Shown here: positions 53,604-61,518 of the stretch, one piece after another
Position numbering within the stretch: position 1 is the first letter of the stretch
How the letters are laid out: each line of letters starts with the position of its first letter
DNA from: Bifidobacterium sp. ESL0728
GTDB taxonomy: Bacteria; Actinomycetota; Actinomycetes; Actinomycetales; Bifidobacteriaceae
Assembly: GCF_029392015.1 (NCBI RefSeq)
Contig: NZ_CP113925.1
Span: 620,001-684,000, forward strand
Reading direction: 5' to 3'
DNA: 64,000 nt
Position numbers and translations under genes: made by a program
The notes under the pieces: generated by a model
Told to the model about the DNA's origin: nothing
Database searches by the model: none
What the model saw: the letters and a program-made list of their open reading frames with translations, nothing else

Positions 53604-54443
53604 TTAGAGTTCGGCGGCCATAATGGGCATGCGCTCCTGTACGGCCATGATGCGCGCGGCGTCCTGCGGCGGCATGGCAAGTTGGGTGGTGACATTGCCG
53701 CCGTCATCGCGATGTGGGTTGCCGGTCACCGTCGCAAGTCTCACCAGCGTACAGGTCTGACCATCCGATTGTTTTGGCGCTTCGTCGCCGGGCATCGCCT
53801 CGCCTGACGTTGCACCGGAATCACCATTTGGGTCACCTTCGCTTTCACCGGCCTCTGCCTGACCCTCTGCCGCTTCCCCGTCTTTTGGATTGCCTTCGTC
53901 GGGCGGGTTTGTCCGTGTTGAATCGGCTTCCGGTTGTTGGTTTGCGGAGGGGTTTTGAGCCGGTGGATTTGGTACGGTGCCGCATCCTGTGCTTCCCACA
54001 AGCGAGACCTTGTCGCCGGGGATCAATACGTTTGTTGACCCGCTGAGTTTGACGTCGATGGAAGTCAAACCGTGACCGATTACCGGCGAGGCGCGTGCCA
54101 TTGGTCGGGCGATGACGTTGCCCGCTTCGATATCCACCTGCGCGACCAGCCCTTTTACATCGCTATCGGAGCCGAACACATTCGCCAGCGCGGGGCTGTC
54201 GGCGATTTGTACGGTTTTGAGGTCCTCTGCGCGGATAGTTCGACCACGTTTGATGGTATGGACCGCCGTGACCGCGGTTTTAGTGGCGATGCTGCTGGAA
54301 ATCGACTGCAACGCAAAGAAAACGGCAAGCCCGACGCACAACGCCGCGAGCACGGTGCGTGTCTGTCGCATGGTTCGTCGTTGTTTGAGCGTCGGTTTCT
54401 TGACGCTGAGGCTCTGTTTGTCTCCGTTGTGAAAAAGGTTCAT
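53604..54443 (-). CDS. SAF-domain (CpaB/RcpC-like) membrane-anchored protein
   Basis: 279 residues from ATG 54443. One membrane helix lies at about 31-47. A SAF domain follows (about 55-125: VHTIKRGRTIRAEDLKTVQI, VKGLVAQVDIEAGNVIARPMA), then a second beta domain with IPGDKVSLVG. A Pro/Glu/Gly/Asp-rich insertion of about 70 residues splits it before CTLVRLATVTGN. SAF/CpaB proteins serve Flp/Tad pilus assembly, but no tad genes are in view, so the role is open. Confidence 0.75.
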   Translation of the reverse strand: MNLFHNGDKQSLSVKKPTLKQRRTMRQTRTVLAALCVGLAVFFALQSISSSIATKTAVTAVHTIKRGRTIRAEDLKTVQIADSPALANVFGSDSDVKGLVAQVDIEAGNVIARPMARASPVIGHGLTSIDVKLSGSTNVLIPGDKVSLVGSTGCGTVPNPPAQNPSANQQPEADSTRTNPPDEGNPKDGEAAEGQAEAGESEGDPNGDSGATSGEAMPGDEAPKQSDGQTCTLVRLATVTGNPHRDDGGNVTTQLAMPPQDAARIMAVQERMPIMAAEL

Positions 54444-54667
54444 GACTCCATGATGGACCAAAACGCAAAATTACCGGGGTAAAAACGGGTACTGTGGTCG
54501 GATGATAGGGGTTATGAACATTTGAGGCGTGTCTCGGTGGAGCGGCAAAACGGGTTATCCACATTCGAAGTTTTGATATTCCAATTGACGATGAGCATGA
54601 TGGATACCAGATATATTGTGTGACTTTATTGTGATGTCGAAATTTTGCTCGTAGGTGTATAAATATG
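54444..54667. other. Spacer without recognised feature
   Basis: The upstream region of the SAF-domain gene. It becomes AT-rich towards 54600-54660. Nothing else is seen up to the octamer repeat. Confidence 0.35.
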
Positions 54668-54723
54668 CGGGAATACGGGAATACGGGAATACGGGAATAC
54701 GGGAATACGGGAATACGGAAATA
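54668..54723. repeat. Tandem octamer repeat (CGGGAATA)6 plus one variant copy
   Basis: Six perfect CGGGAATA units (54668-54715) are followed by CGGAAATA. The unit length is not a multiple of three and the array is intergenic, so copy-number change would alter promoter spacing rather than a reading frame. Confidence 0.95.
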
Positions 54724-54848
54724 TCGGCAAGTGATCTTTTATTGCACCATCGCAAATGTAAAAATCTACAGGCTACTGGGTCTGCAATCCGACAAATCCA
54801 AAAGCCTTAAACTTATAGACTATAAACGGGGCATGGCAATGCTCGCGC

Positions 54849-54950
54849 GAAGGCGCAGCACACAACCTGAGCACACCCGAGGAATACAGCATTGGCATCG
54901 AGTGGAACGAATTCCAGACCGCCGTCAGATATCCCAACACCATTGACTAG
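54849..54950 (+). pseudogene. Possible 3' remnant of a coding sequence
   Basis: One frame reads EGAAHNLSTPEEYSIGIE and continues WNEFQTAVRYPNTID to a TAG at 54948. Its composition is protein-like, but there is no start codon or ribosome site. I recognise no family, and it may be chance. Confidence 0.25.
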
Positions 54951-54994
54951 AGACACGTTTTCTGGCCAAGAATCCGAATAATCCGAAAAACACG

Positions 54995-55031
54995 AAAGCC
55001 GGCACCTGCATAAACGCAAGTTCCCGGCTTT
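54995..55031 (-). terminator. Terminator downstream of the FmdB-type gene
   Basis: AAAGCCGG and CCGGCTTT pair around a 21-base loop. On the minus strand GTGTTTTT follows the 3' arm. Confidence 0.6.
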
Positions 55032-55082
55032 TGAAAGATTTCTAAGACTCAACCAATCCGTATAAGACTCAATCAGTCGTAA

Positions 55083-55286
55083 TCATTTCTTCGACGAAGA
55101 CGACGATCCGCCTTTGTCGGTGCGGTAGAAACCGTGCCCCTTGAACTCGATGGGAACCGCGGAATAGACCTTGCGCACCTGCTCCTTGCCGCATTTCGGG
55201 CAGACGGTGATCGGATCGTCGGAGAATGACTGCTGCTCGGTGAAATCGTATCCACAATTCTTGCAACGGTAATGATAAGTAGGCAA
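55083..55286 (-). CDS. FmdB-family zinc-ribbon protein
   Basis: 67 residues from TTG 55286 (GGAGGG upstream), chosen because FmdB proteins start at (M)PTYHYRC. Two C-x2-C pairs (CKNCG, CPKCG) form a zinc ribbon. The Ser/Lys-rich tail is typical of actinobacterial members. The ATG at 55310 would add eight residues without a ribosome site. The function of these small regulators is not well known. Confidence 0.85.
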   Translation of the reverse strand: MPTYHYRCKNCGYDFTEQQSFSDDPITVCPKCGKEQVRKVYSAVPIEFKGHGFYRTDKGGSSSSSKK

Positions 55287-55479
55287 CGGTCCCTCCAGAA
55301 AAGTAAACACTCAACAAGTCAACTGTTCATATCCTAGTCCCAGCCCTGACGCCCGTTCGTTTCCGGTGAATATGCGGCATCTGTGCGACTTGAAAGTGAA
55401 GCAAACACAGCAGGGTATAAGGCACGGGAATTGGCAGAATATGTGATTATGTTTGTGTTTATGCCCATGATGCAGAGCT
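55287..55479. other. Spacer without gene, leading into a 61-bp-period array
   Basis: Upstream region of the FmdB-type gene. GTGATT at 55443 is probably a further half-site of the array that follows. Confidence 0.35.
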
Positions 55480-55631
55480 AATCACCAAAATCGGGCTGAA
55501 AGTGTGATTGTTTCTGTAGTGGGTGGTTTGTTGCAGGGTTAATCACCAAAATCGGGCTGAGAGCATGATTATCATTGCGCTGAACGTCTCGATGCAGAGA
55601 AGATCACACTTTTTGGTCAGCTTTCATGATT
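55480..55631. repeat. Three-unit array of palindromic elements, AATCAC-N18-GTGATT, period 61
   Basis: Units start at 55480, 55541 and 55602, exactly 61 bases apart. Unit 1 has perfect 6-bp arms; units 2 and 3 end in ATGATT, and unit 3 begins GATCAC. All spacers are 18 bases. Units 1 and 2 share CAAAATCGGGCTGA with the element at 45964. Unit 3 overlaps the end of the cyclo-ligase gene. Confidence 0.75.
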
Positions 55632-56315
55632 TGCTGGGCCCAGACCCACCTGCCGAAATGTAATCATCTGGAATTTTGCGGATAACACGATAATTCGCTT
55701 GTCCGTCATAACCACGTCAACCGGGATATCGTGCGTTTCGTGAGGTACCGCATCGTGGCGATCGATGAATTCCCAGTCCCAGCAGACTCCTATTTTCAGC
55801 ATATCGGTGCGGCACAGCCCGAGAACCTGGTCGTACCATCCGCCGCCGCGTCCAAGTCTGGTGCCATCGAGGTCGATAGCAAAGGCGGGGATAAAGACAA
55901 GTTTTGCGTCGGCAATGGCTTTTGGCCCCAGCGTCTTGCCGCCCGGTTCCGCCGGCCGCAACCCGCCTGTAGCAGTGCGTGGCATCTTGCGTAGTCCGGA
56001 TTTTCCGCCATATTCGCTCCATCCGATGTCGCGCCCCTTGCCGAGCCGCGGCACCAGCACCCGCAGTTTGCGTTCACAAAGTTCGTCGAGCAACTCCAGA
56101 GTCGGCACTTCCGTCCCCATCGAAACGTAAGCCGCCGCAGTGTCTCCGGACTTCAAATCGCTGGTTGGCAACTTATTCAACAGCGACGCAGCCAGTTTTC
56201 CCAAACGTTTGCCGGCCTCTGCCCGCTGGCTTTCGCTCATTTCCTTGCGTTTGCCGATGGCCTCATGCCGCATGCCCTGTTTGCATGCGTCGATTTTTCC
56301 TATATTGTCGTCCAT
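55617..56315 (-). CDS. 5-formyltetrahydrofolate cyclo-ligase
   Basis: 232 residues from ATG 56315. The family signature GTRLGRGGGWYDQVL, VFIPAFAIDLDG and the N-terminal KRKEMSESQRAEAGKRL helix are present. The enzyme converts 5-formyl-THF to methenyl-THF with ATP. The start lies 6 bases behind a -10 hexamer. The last 15 bases overlap a palindromic repeat unit. Confidence 0.9.
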   Translation of the reverse strand: MDDNIGKIDACKQGMRHEAIGKRKEMSESQRAEAGKRLGKLAASLLNKLPTSDLKSGDTAAAYVSMGTEVPTLELLDELCERKLRVLVPRLGKGRDIGWSEYGGKSGLRKMPRTATGGLRPAEPGGKTLGPKAIADAKLVFIPAFAIDLDGTRLGRGGGWYDQVLGLCRTDMLKIGVCWDWEFIDRHDAVPHETHDIPVDVVMTDKRIIVLSAKFQMITFRQVGLGPANHES

Positions 56316-56321
56316 ATGCCC

Positions 56322-56327
56322 ATACTA
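56322..56327 (-). promoter_or_regulatory. -10 hexamer (TAGTAT) of the cyclo-ligase gene, leaderless
   Basis: Read on the minus strand, TAGTAT ends 6 bases before ATG 56315. Confidence 0.45.
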
Positions 56328-56384
56328 CCTAGGTGTTGATCGATCGACTAGTGGGGACGTTGCAATATGTGAAAGACGAATGGG

Positions 56385-56390
56385 TACTAT
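56385..56390 (+). promoter_or_regulatory. -10 hexamer (TACTAT) of the acetyltransferase gene, leaderless
   Basis: TACTAT ends 6 bases before GTG 56397, and there is no Shine-Dalgarno sequence. Confidence 0.45.
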
Positions 56391-56396
56391 GGATAT

Positions 56397-57044
56397 GTGT
56401 CAGTCTTTCGATCGCTGCGCAACGCGCTTGCCCCCAACCCCAACGCCATCACCATGCCGCGTGAGCTCTTGCCGCCTCAAGGCGCCATTCAGATCCGCCT
56501 GCGCCCGATGAGTGCTGAAGACGAGGCGGGTTGGAACGAAACTAGACAACGCAATGCTGCGTGGCTTGCACCTTGGGATTCCAACGATCCGATGCATGGC
56601 CCCGGTCTGACATTCAACACTTGGCTGCAGCGGCAGCGAAACGATGAAGCCACAGGAGCCGGGGCGCTTTTTGTCATCGAATACCAGATGGCCATTATCG
56701 GCCAGATTTCTGTGGGTGCGATTTGTTACGGATCGATGCGCAGCGGCAACATTGGCTATTGGGTTGATCAGGCTCATGCAGGGCATGGCGTCGCACCTTT
56801 GGCCGTAGCTATGCTTGCGGATTGGGCGATGTTCAGCCCGACCGGCCCGCAGCTGCATCGCTTGGAGATATCGATGCTTCCCGAAAACGAACGATCCCGG
56901 CGGGTGGCGGAGAAACTGCAGGCCCATCACGAGGGCATGCGCCTAAAGAGTATGTACATCCACAATCAGTGGCGAGACCACGATGTGTATAGTTTGTTGG
57001 CCGAGGACGCACCCCTTGGTTTTACGCGCCGTCTGCTCGTATGA
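56397..57044 (+). CDS. GNAT-family N-acetyltransferase (RimJ-like)
   Basis: 215 residues from GTG 56397. The RimJ/RimL-type GNAT fold is seen in IQIRLRPMSAEDEAGW, FVIEYQMAIIGQISVGAI, SGNIGYWVDQAHAGHGVAPLAVAML (acetyl-CoA loop) and HRLEISMLPENERSRRVAEKL. It acetylates an amino group, possibly of a ribosomal protein or antibiotic; the substrate is unknown. Together with the cyclo-ligase and the following membrane protein it keeps a conserved actinobacterial gene order. Confidence 0.85.
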   Translation: MSVFRSLRNALAPNPNAITMPRELLPPQGAIQIRLRPMSAEDEAGWNETRQRNAAWLAPWDSNDPMHGPGLTFNTWLQRQRNDEATGAGALFVIEYQMAIIGQISVGAICYGSMRSGNIGYWVDQAHAGHGVAPLAVAMLADWAMFSPTGPQLHRLEISMLPENERSRRVAEKLQAHHEGMRLKSMYIHNQWRDHDVYSLLAEDAPLGFTRRLLV

Positions 57045-57099
57045 CACGCTCAAATTACACCTGTGTAAAAAGTCACTAACTCTATCTATTCTTGGAAGT

Positions 57100-58734
57100 A
57101 TGGATTATGCGTGGGTGAGTGGCGTTGTTGTACTGGTCATCCTCGCTATTCTGATACTTGGCTGGCTGCCGCGGCGTACTGCGGATAGTATGAAAAAGGT
57201 GGTTGAGCATCGCGAGGACAAGTACTCGCCGTCGTTGCATCTGGTGGATGCAGGCAGCGGTACCCGGTTCAGCGATGAACGGCAGCCTTCGGCGAAAGGG
57301 ATTGTCATGCAATCGGAGCGAAAAGATATTGTCGCAAGTCCAGCGCGGGCATCGGTTGCACGACCCACGAAAGCCATGAAAGAACGGGCCAGAGTCGCGC
57401 ATATACGTCGGCTTCGTCGTGAGGCGGCGCGTCGGCGAGCCATTATTTCTGCATCTCTGCTTGTAATTACCATTGTCGTGCTCGCCATTTCGTTCCCATT
57501 GAAGTTCAGTCCGTTGTTTGCCCTGATTCCGGCGGCTTTGCTGGCCGTTGTGGTGGCGTTGGGTATACGCACGGCCAATCATGCCAGGGCATGGGAACGT
57601 GATCTCAAGGCGAAGCGTGCCGCGCAGGCCAAGGCATCTACGGTTCATCAAGACGGTGCCGCCGTTGCCGGTGCCCAGGTCGTCGAATCCAATCACCAAG
57701 CCGCCAGCAAGACATCCGCGAAGCCCGTTTCCCGCGACGAGCAGCCCACAGGTCTCATGGCTGAGCAGGAAATCCAAAAGGCCATGAAGCAGTCCCGGGC
57801 CGAAAAAGAACACATTGAAAACCGTCGTGCCGCGAAGGCGCACGCCGGGGCCGACCGTAAGATTGCCGAATCCCAGCCAGTCAAAAAATCCGGGAATTCC
57901 ACAGCCGCTACCGAACAAGCCGTTGACACTACGAAAGCCGAGACCAAGTCCGACAGCACCACAAAACGCGTTGTTGCCCAAAACAAAGCGCAGGCAAAGC
58001 CGTCACAGCCCCAATCGCAATCGACTTCCGCCCGTAGGCCGAATCCGCAGGCGGCAGATGCCTCCAAGCCGGTTAAGAAGGAGATTTCCAAGCAGGCAAA
58101 TCCACGTCGTCAGAATGCCGCGGCCGATAATTCCGGCAAGGCTAACACAGCCGAGAAGAAGCAGGTGGTCGAACCGACGGATGCCACCAACGAGCTGAAG
58201 CAGGTTCATCCCGCGCGTGCTTTGGATCTCGTCGATCTTGCCCCGAACCAGGATCTCATCTCGTTCTCGCTGGGCGCTCCGCGCAATGGCATCGAGGTCA
58301 AAAACGAAGAGCCGAAGAGCCTCGAGATCAAGTCCACACGTCAGGTCGCCAAGGCCAAGGCAAAAGATCAGAAAGACGCTTCTGCGTCGGCATCGAAGCG
58401 GACGAAGGAATCATCCAGTCAAAGCTCTGAGAAAGGCCGTAACGATTCAGCTTCATCGTCTTTGGCTACTTCCGAAAACGAAGCCGAACCGGCAAAAGGT
58501 TCCGCAGGCAGGCTGATTTCGAAGAGGAATCGCAAGCGGATTCGTTCCGAAGCCAAACGTGGGCATGCCGCTGCCGGCCGCAACAGCAAGGCGAAGGATG
58601 AGAAGCCGGCCTATACCAGCGATCCCGAAAAGTTCCATGCCGCGGAAGTCTCAGCCGAAACGGAAGCGCCGGCTGTTTCGTCGGATTCGTTAGGAACAGG
58701 ACTGGAAAAGATTCTCGAACGCAGAAACGTCTGA
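57100..58734 (+). CDS. SepX/GlpR-like actinobacterial membrane protein with long disordered tail
   Basis: 544 residues from ATG 57100. One helix at the N-terminus (about 5-22) is followed by PRRTADSMKKVVEHREDKYSP. An Arg-rich stretch (RARVAHIRRLRREAARRRA) leads into a double helix (about 123-165). This layout and the neighbouring RimJ-like and cyclo-ligase genes match actinobacterial SepX/GlpR, a cell-division and growth-zone membrane protein. The C-terminal 370 residues are Lys/Ala/Ser/Glu-rich and disordered, longer than I would expect. moeA/glp, the partner gene in Corynebacterium, is absent here. Assignment is by architecture and synteny. Confidence 0.6.
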   Translation: MDYAWVSGVVVLVILAILILGWLPRRTADSMKKVVEHREDKYSPSLHLVDAGSGTRFSDERQPSAKGIVMQSERKDIVASPARASVARPTKAMKERARVAHIRRLRREAARRRAIISASLLVITIVVLAISFPLKFSPLFALIPAALLAVVVALGIRTANHARAWERDLKAKRAAQAKASTVHQDGAAVAGAQVVESNHQAASKTSAKPVSRDEQPTGLMAEQEIQKAMKQSRAEKEHIENRRAAKAHAGADRKIAESQPVKKSGNSTAATEQAVDTTKAETKSDSTTKRVVAQNKAQAKPSQPQSQSTSARRPNPQAADASKPVKKEISKQANPRRQNAAADNSGKANTAEKKQVVEPTDATNELKQVHPARALDLVDLAPNQDLISFSLGAPRNGIEVKNEEPKSLEIKSTRQVAKAKAKDQKDASASASKRTKESSSQSSEKGRNDSASSSLATSENEAEPAKGSAGRLISKRNRKRIRSEAKRGHAAAGRNSKAKDEKPAYTSDPEKFHAAEVSAETEAPAVSSDSLGTGLEKILERRNV

Positions 58735-58847
58735 GCATCTGGCTGAATATATAAATCTGCATATATAAATTTGAAGCAATGCCTGAACGCTGGATTCGTC
58801 GTTTGCTGGGCCGTTTAGGTTCGCTATATTCCGGTTTGCAGGTCGTC
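58735..58847. other. Spacer without recognised feature
   Basis: Between the SepX-like gene and the 45-bp repeats; no ORF or terminator with a T-run is seen. Confidence 0.3.
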
Positions 58848-58960
58848 GTTCAGTAGTTCCATTTGGGCTATTGATACCTTGCTATGTTTGCTGTTCAGTA
58901 GTTTCGTTTGGGCTGTTGATACCTTGCTACGTTTATCGTTCATCAGTCCTGCCACGTTTT
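58848..58960. repeat. Tandem 45-bp repeat, two copies plus a partial third
   Basis: Units 58848-58892 and 58893-58937 both start GTTCAGTAGTT and contain GTTGATACCTTGCTA or ATTGATACCTTGCTA. A shorter third unit starts GTTCATCAG. It lies about 100-200 bases ahead of the groES operator. Confidence 0.85.
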
Positions 58961-59057
58961 ATATCTATCTTTTACTTCTGATAATGAATTTGTTTTAGCC
59001 GGATCCCCTGCAAAATAGCCATTATCCGCCTCAATTGTGAAGGTTTCACTCAGAGCG

Positions 59058-59099
59058 TTAGCACTCGGGTTGGCAGAGTGCTAATTTTCGCGCTACGAT
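59058..59099 (+). promoter_or_regulatory. CIRCE operator and overlapping promoter of groES
   Basis: TTAGCACTC-N9-GAGTGCTAA (59058-59084) is a perfect CIRCE element, the binding site of HrcA. TTGGCA (59070) and TACGAT (59094) with 18 bases between them give a promoter that HrcA binding would block. groES should therefore be induced by heat shock. Confidence 0.92.
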
Positions 59100-59205
59100 A
59101 GACAGGTAAGCGCAAAGGGACGGTGCCGAAAGTGATCGTCAGCCTCTGAAAGCGGTGTCCTCGCGCGAGGAAATGCAACTCTCATAAAGAAAGAGGAGGT
59201 CCACA

Positions 59206-59499
59206 GTGTCGATCTCACTTACACCGTTGGAAGACAAGATTATTGTCAAGCAAGCCGAAGCGGAGACGCAGACGTCATCCGGTCTTTACATTCCGGACAA
59301 CGCCAAGGAGAAGCCGCAGCAGGGCGAAGTCCTGGCCGTCGGCCCGGGTCGTCGCGACGACAACGGCAAGCGCATCCCGATGGATGTCAAGGTCGGGGAC
59401 AAGGTGCTCTATTCCAAGTATGGCGGCACCGAGGTTCATTACAATGGTGAGGATTACCTCATCGTCGGCGCCCGCGATGTACTCGCAATCATGAACTGA
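59206..59499 (+). CDS. groES: Co-chaperonin GroES
   Basis: 97 residues from GTG 59206 (AGAGGAGGTCCACA upstream). [20 protein letters not shown] is the GroES start with the mobile loop, and [23 protein letters not shown] forms the core barrel. It caps GroEL during protein folding. groEL is not adjacent; a terminator follows, as is usual in bifidobacteria. Confidence 0.97.
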   Translation: MSISLTPLEDKIIVKQAEAETQTSSGLYIPDNAKEKPQQGEVLAVGPGRRDDNGKRIPMDVKVGDKVLYSKYGGTEVHYNGEDYLIVGARDVLAIMN

Positions 59500-59522
59500 T
59501 TGCCGTAATCGCCAGGTTATAT

Positions 59523-59562
59523 AGATGCGTTCCAGCCTAAAAGGTTGGGACGCATCTTTAGT
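59523..59562 (+). terminator. Rho-independent terminator after groES
   Basis: AGATGCGTTCCAGCC pairs with GGTTGGGACGCATCT (one G-U), followed by TTAGTTTTG. Confidence 0.85.
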
Positions 59563-59823
59563 TTTGTGATACAATAAGGCGAATGAACGGCTGGTGGGCG
59601 GTTTGTGAATGATCAATGGGAGACCGATAAACGACTTACTGGGGCTAGCGAATGGCCGACAAACAGCCAACGAACGCTTGGTGTACGCTTTCGGTGGATT
59701 TCAGCTATGCAGTCAAGCATCGTTTTCATAAGTTTTCATAAGAATTTGTGTTATTTTATCTTAATTCATTTGGTTTTGTCTTAAAAATGAACCATAAAAT
59801 GTGCAATATCTCTCGTTACGGCC
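59563..59823. other. Spacer between groES and the aminotransferase gene
   Basis: No gene seen. A direct repeat TTTTCATAAG occurs twice near 59726-59746. The right half is AT-rich and probably holds the upstream promoter region. Confidence 0.35.
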
Positions 59824-59829
59824 TACAAT
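59824..59829 (+). promoter_or_regulatory. -10 hexamer (TACAAT) of the aminotransferase gene, leaderless
   Basis: TACAAT ends 6 bases before ATG 59836. Confidence 0.5.
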
Positions 59830-59835
59830 GCGATT

Positions 59836-60918
59836 ATGACTTTCAAACATCGTGCCATAGTTGATACCATTCCTGCCTACAAGCAAGGCAAGCCGGCCCC
59901 CGAAGTCGCGGGCCAGAAGTCCTTCAAGATCTCCAGCAACGAGAATCCGTACCCGCCTCTGCCAAGCGTGCAGAAGGCCATCGAAGACCATGCGCTCGAC
60001 CGCATCAACCGCTACCCGGACATGGGCGGCTGGCAGGTCATCGAACGCCTCGCCAAGGATTATGAAGTCGGCCAGGACGAGATTGTTCTCGGCTGCGGGT
60101 CCACCGAGGTCATCACCCAGCTCACCAACCTGCTCGCAGGTCCCGGTGACGAGGTGATTTACCCGTGGCGCAGCTTCGAGGCGTATCCGATCATCGTCTC
60201 CGGCGCAGGCGCAACCAGCGTCCAGATTCCCAACCGTCCCGACGGCGGCCACGACATCGACGCGATGATTGCCGCAATCAACGACAAGACCCGCATGATT
60301 ATCGTCAACAACCCCAACAACCCGACATCCTCGTCGGTGAGCGACAAGGACGCCCGCCGTCTGATGGAAGCCGTCCCCAGCGATGTCATCGTGCTTTTCG
60401 ACGAGGCTTACATTCACTTCAACACCGCGCCTGACACCAGCGTCGGTATGAAGCTTTATCACGAGTATCCGAACATTGTGGTGGCGCATACCTTCTCCAA
60501 GGCGTACGGCCTGGCCGGCCTGCGTATTGGCTACGGCATCGCAAAGCCCGAGGTCATCACCGGCATGCGCAAGATGTCGCTGCCCTTCGGCGTCACCCAA
60601 TCCGCGCAGATTGCCGCCCTTGCTTCTCTCGATGCCAAGGACGAGCTGATGGAGCGTGTGCAGGCGTTGATTACCGAACGTGGCCGCGTGGTCAAGGCTC
60701 TGCGTGCGCAGGGCTGGGACTTCCCGGAACCCTACGCGAACTTCTACTGGCTGCCGCTTGGCGACAAGACCGGTGAAGCCGCCGCGCGCTTTACTGCGGC
60801 TGGGCTCTCCACCCGCGTTTTCGACGGCGAGGGCATCCGCATCTCCGTTGGCGAGAAAGAAGCCAACGACAAGATCATCGAGGTGTGCCAAGGTCTGAAG
60901 GATGACGGCATCGCCTGA
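59836..60918 (+). CDS. hisC: Histidinol-phosphate/aromatic aminotransferase (HisC/Pat type)
   Basis: 360 residues. It is a fold-type I PLP enzyme with SSNENPYPPLPSV, NPNNPTSSSV, FDEAYIHF, the PLP lysine in FSKAYGLAGLRIGYG and the C-terminal GIRISVG with the carboxylate-binding Arg. The IVDTIPAYKQGKP start resembles actinobacterial Pat, which transaminates phenylpyruvate and may also serve histidine biosynthesis. No his operon is in view, so the aromatic role is as likely as HisC. Confidence 0.85.
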   Translation: MTFKHRAIVDTIPAYKQGKPAPEVAGQKSFKISSNENPYPPLPSVQKAIEDHALDRINRYPDMGGWQVIERLAKDYEVGQDEIVLGCGSTEVITQLTNLLAGPGDEVIYPWRSFEAYPIIVSGAGATSVQIPNRPDGGHDIDAMIAAINDKTRMIIVNNPNNPTSSSVSDKDARRLMEAVPSDVIVLFDEAYIHFNTAPDTSVGMKLYHEYPNIVVAHTFSKAYGLAGLRIGYGIAKPEVITGMRKMSLPFGVTQSAQIAALASLDAKDELMERVQALITERGRVVKALRAQGWDFPEPYANFYWLPLGDKTGEAAARFTAAGLSTRVFDGEGIRISVGEKEANDKIIEVCQGLKDDGIA

Positions 60919-60955
60919 CCTCATCGCCTGAAAGCGGTGCTAAACCTAATCGTTG

Positions 60956-60991
60956 AAAGTGGTCGTCGGGAATATTGCCGACGGCCACTTT
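60956..60991 (+). terminator. Hairpin terminator after the aminotransferase gene
   Basis: AAAGTGGTCGTCGG pairs with CCGACGGCCACTTT (one G-U) around 8 bases; the tail is TGTGTTTGTG. Confidence 0.75.
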
Positions 60992-61160
60992 GTGTTTGTG
61001 GCGGGTCTGTTCGTGTTTGCGGCAAACCTGATTGATGAATCCGGCCTTCGGCTCATCGAGATACTTTAAAATCAACGAAAAGGTTGGATTTGCGGCATGG
61101 AAAGCCTCTGCTGTGAAGGTGTTACGGCCCCGTTTCCGACACACTAGGCGTGTCGTGGGC

Positions 61161-61189
61161 TTGCATCCGTCTGCGGTTCGTGCCATTAT
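61161..61189 (+). promoter_or_regulatory. Promoter of the tRNA-Tyr-Thr-Met cluster
   Basis: TTGCAT (61161-61166) and CATTAT (61184-61189) with exactly 17 bases between them, about 47 bases ahead of the first tRNA. The segment 60992-61160 before it shows nothing further. Confidence 0.65.
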
Positions 61190-61236
61190 AGTCAAGTTGC
61201 CTGCTTCGAGGCTCTAAAGCCAAGAAGTGAGTAATT

Positions 61237-61318
61237 GGCGGATTTCCCAAGCGGTCAAAGGGAGCTGACTGTAAATCAGCCGCTGATAGCTTCAGTGGTT
61301 CGAATCCACTATCCGCCA
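61237..61318 (+). tRNA. tRNA-Tyr (anticodon GTA)
   Basis: The acceptor stem GGCGGAT/ATCCGCC is perfect. The anticodon loop is CTGTAAA between GCTGA and TCAGC. A long variable arm, as in bacterial tRNA-Tyr, and GTTCGAA in the T loop are present. CCA is not encoded. Confidence 0.96.
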
Positions 61319-61319
61319 C

Positions 61320-61391
<72 letters not shown>

Positions 61392-61395
61392 CTCT

Positions 61396-61469
61396 GGCGG
61401 GATAGCTCAGCTGGCTAGAGCGTACGACTCATAATCGTAAGGTCAAGAGTTCGAGTCTCTTTCCCGCTA
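61396..61469 (+). tRNA. tRNA-Met (anticodon CAT)
   Basis: Acceptor GGCGGGA with TCCCGCT, anticodon stem TACGA/TCGTA with CTCATAA loop, T loop TTCGAGT. Position next to rpmG is typical for elongator tRNA-Met in actinobacteria; a lysidine-modified tRNA-Ile with CAT is less likely. Confidence 0.92.
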
Positions 61470-61518
61470 CAAACTACCGACAGAAGTCGGCAAGCAACAA
61501 CACGCAGAAGGTGAACCA

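Noticed and set aside
54668..54723. Octamer array as a CRISPR
   Set aside because: The 8-bp units are contiguous with no spacers, and no cas genes are present.
54665..54946. 93-codon frame running through the octamer array
   Set aside because: Its sequence is mostly translated repeat, it lacks a ribosome site, and any change in repeat number would break it.
55443..55631. 61-bp-period array as a CRISPR
   Set aside because: The conserved words are only 6 bases, spacers are partly conserved between units, and no cas genes are nearby.
59206..59835. groEL expected directly after groES
   Set aside because: A terminator closes groES and the next gene is an aminotransferase; no groEL fragment is present.
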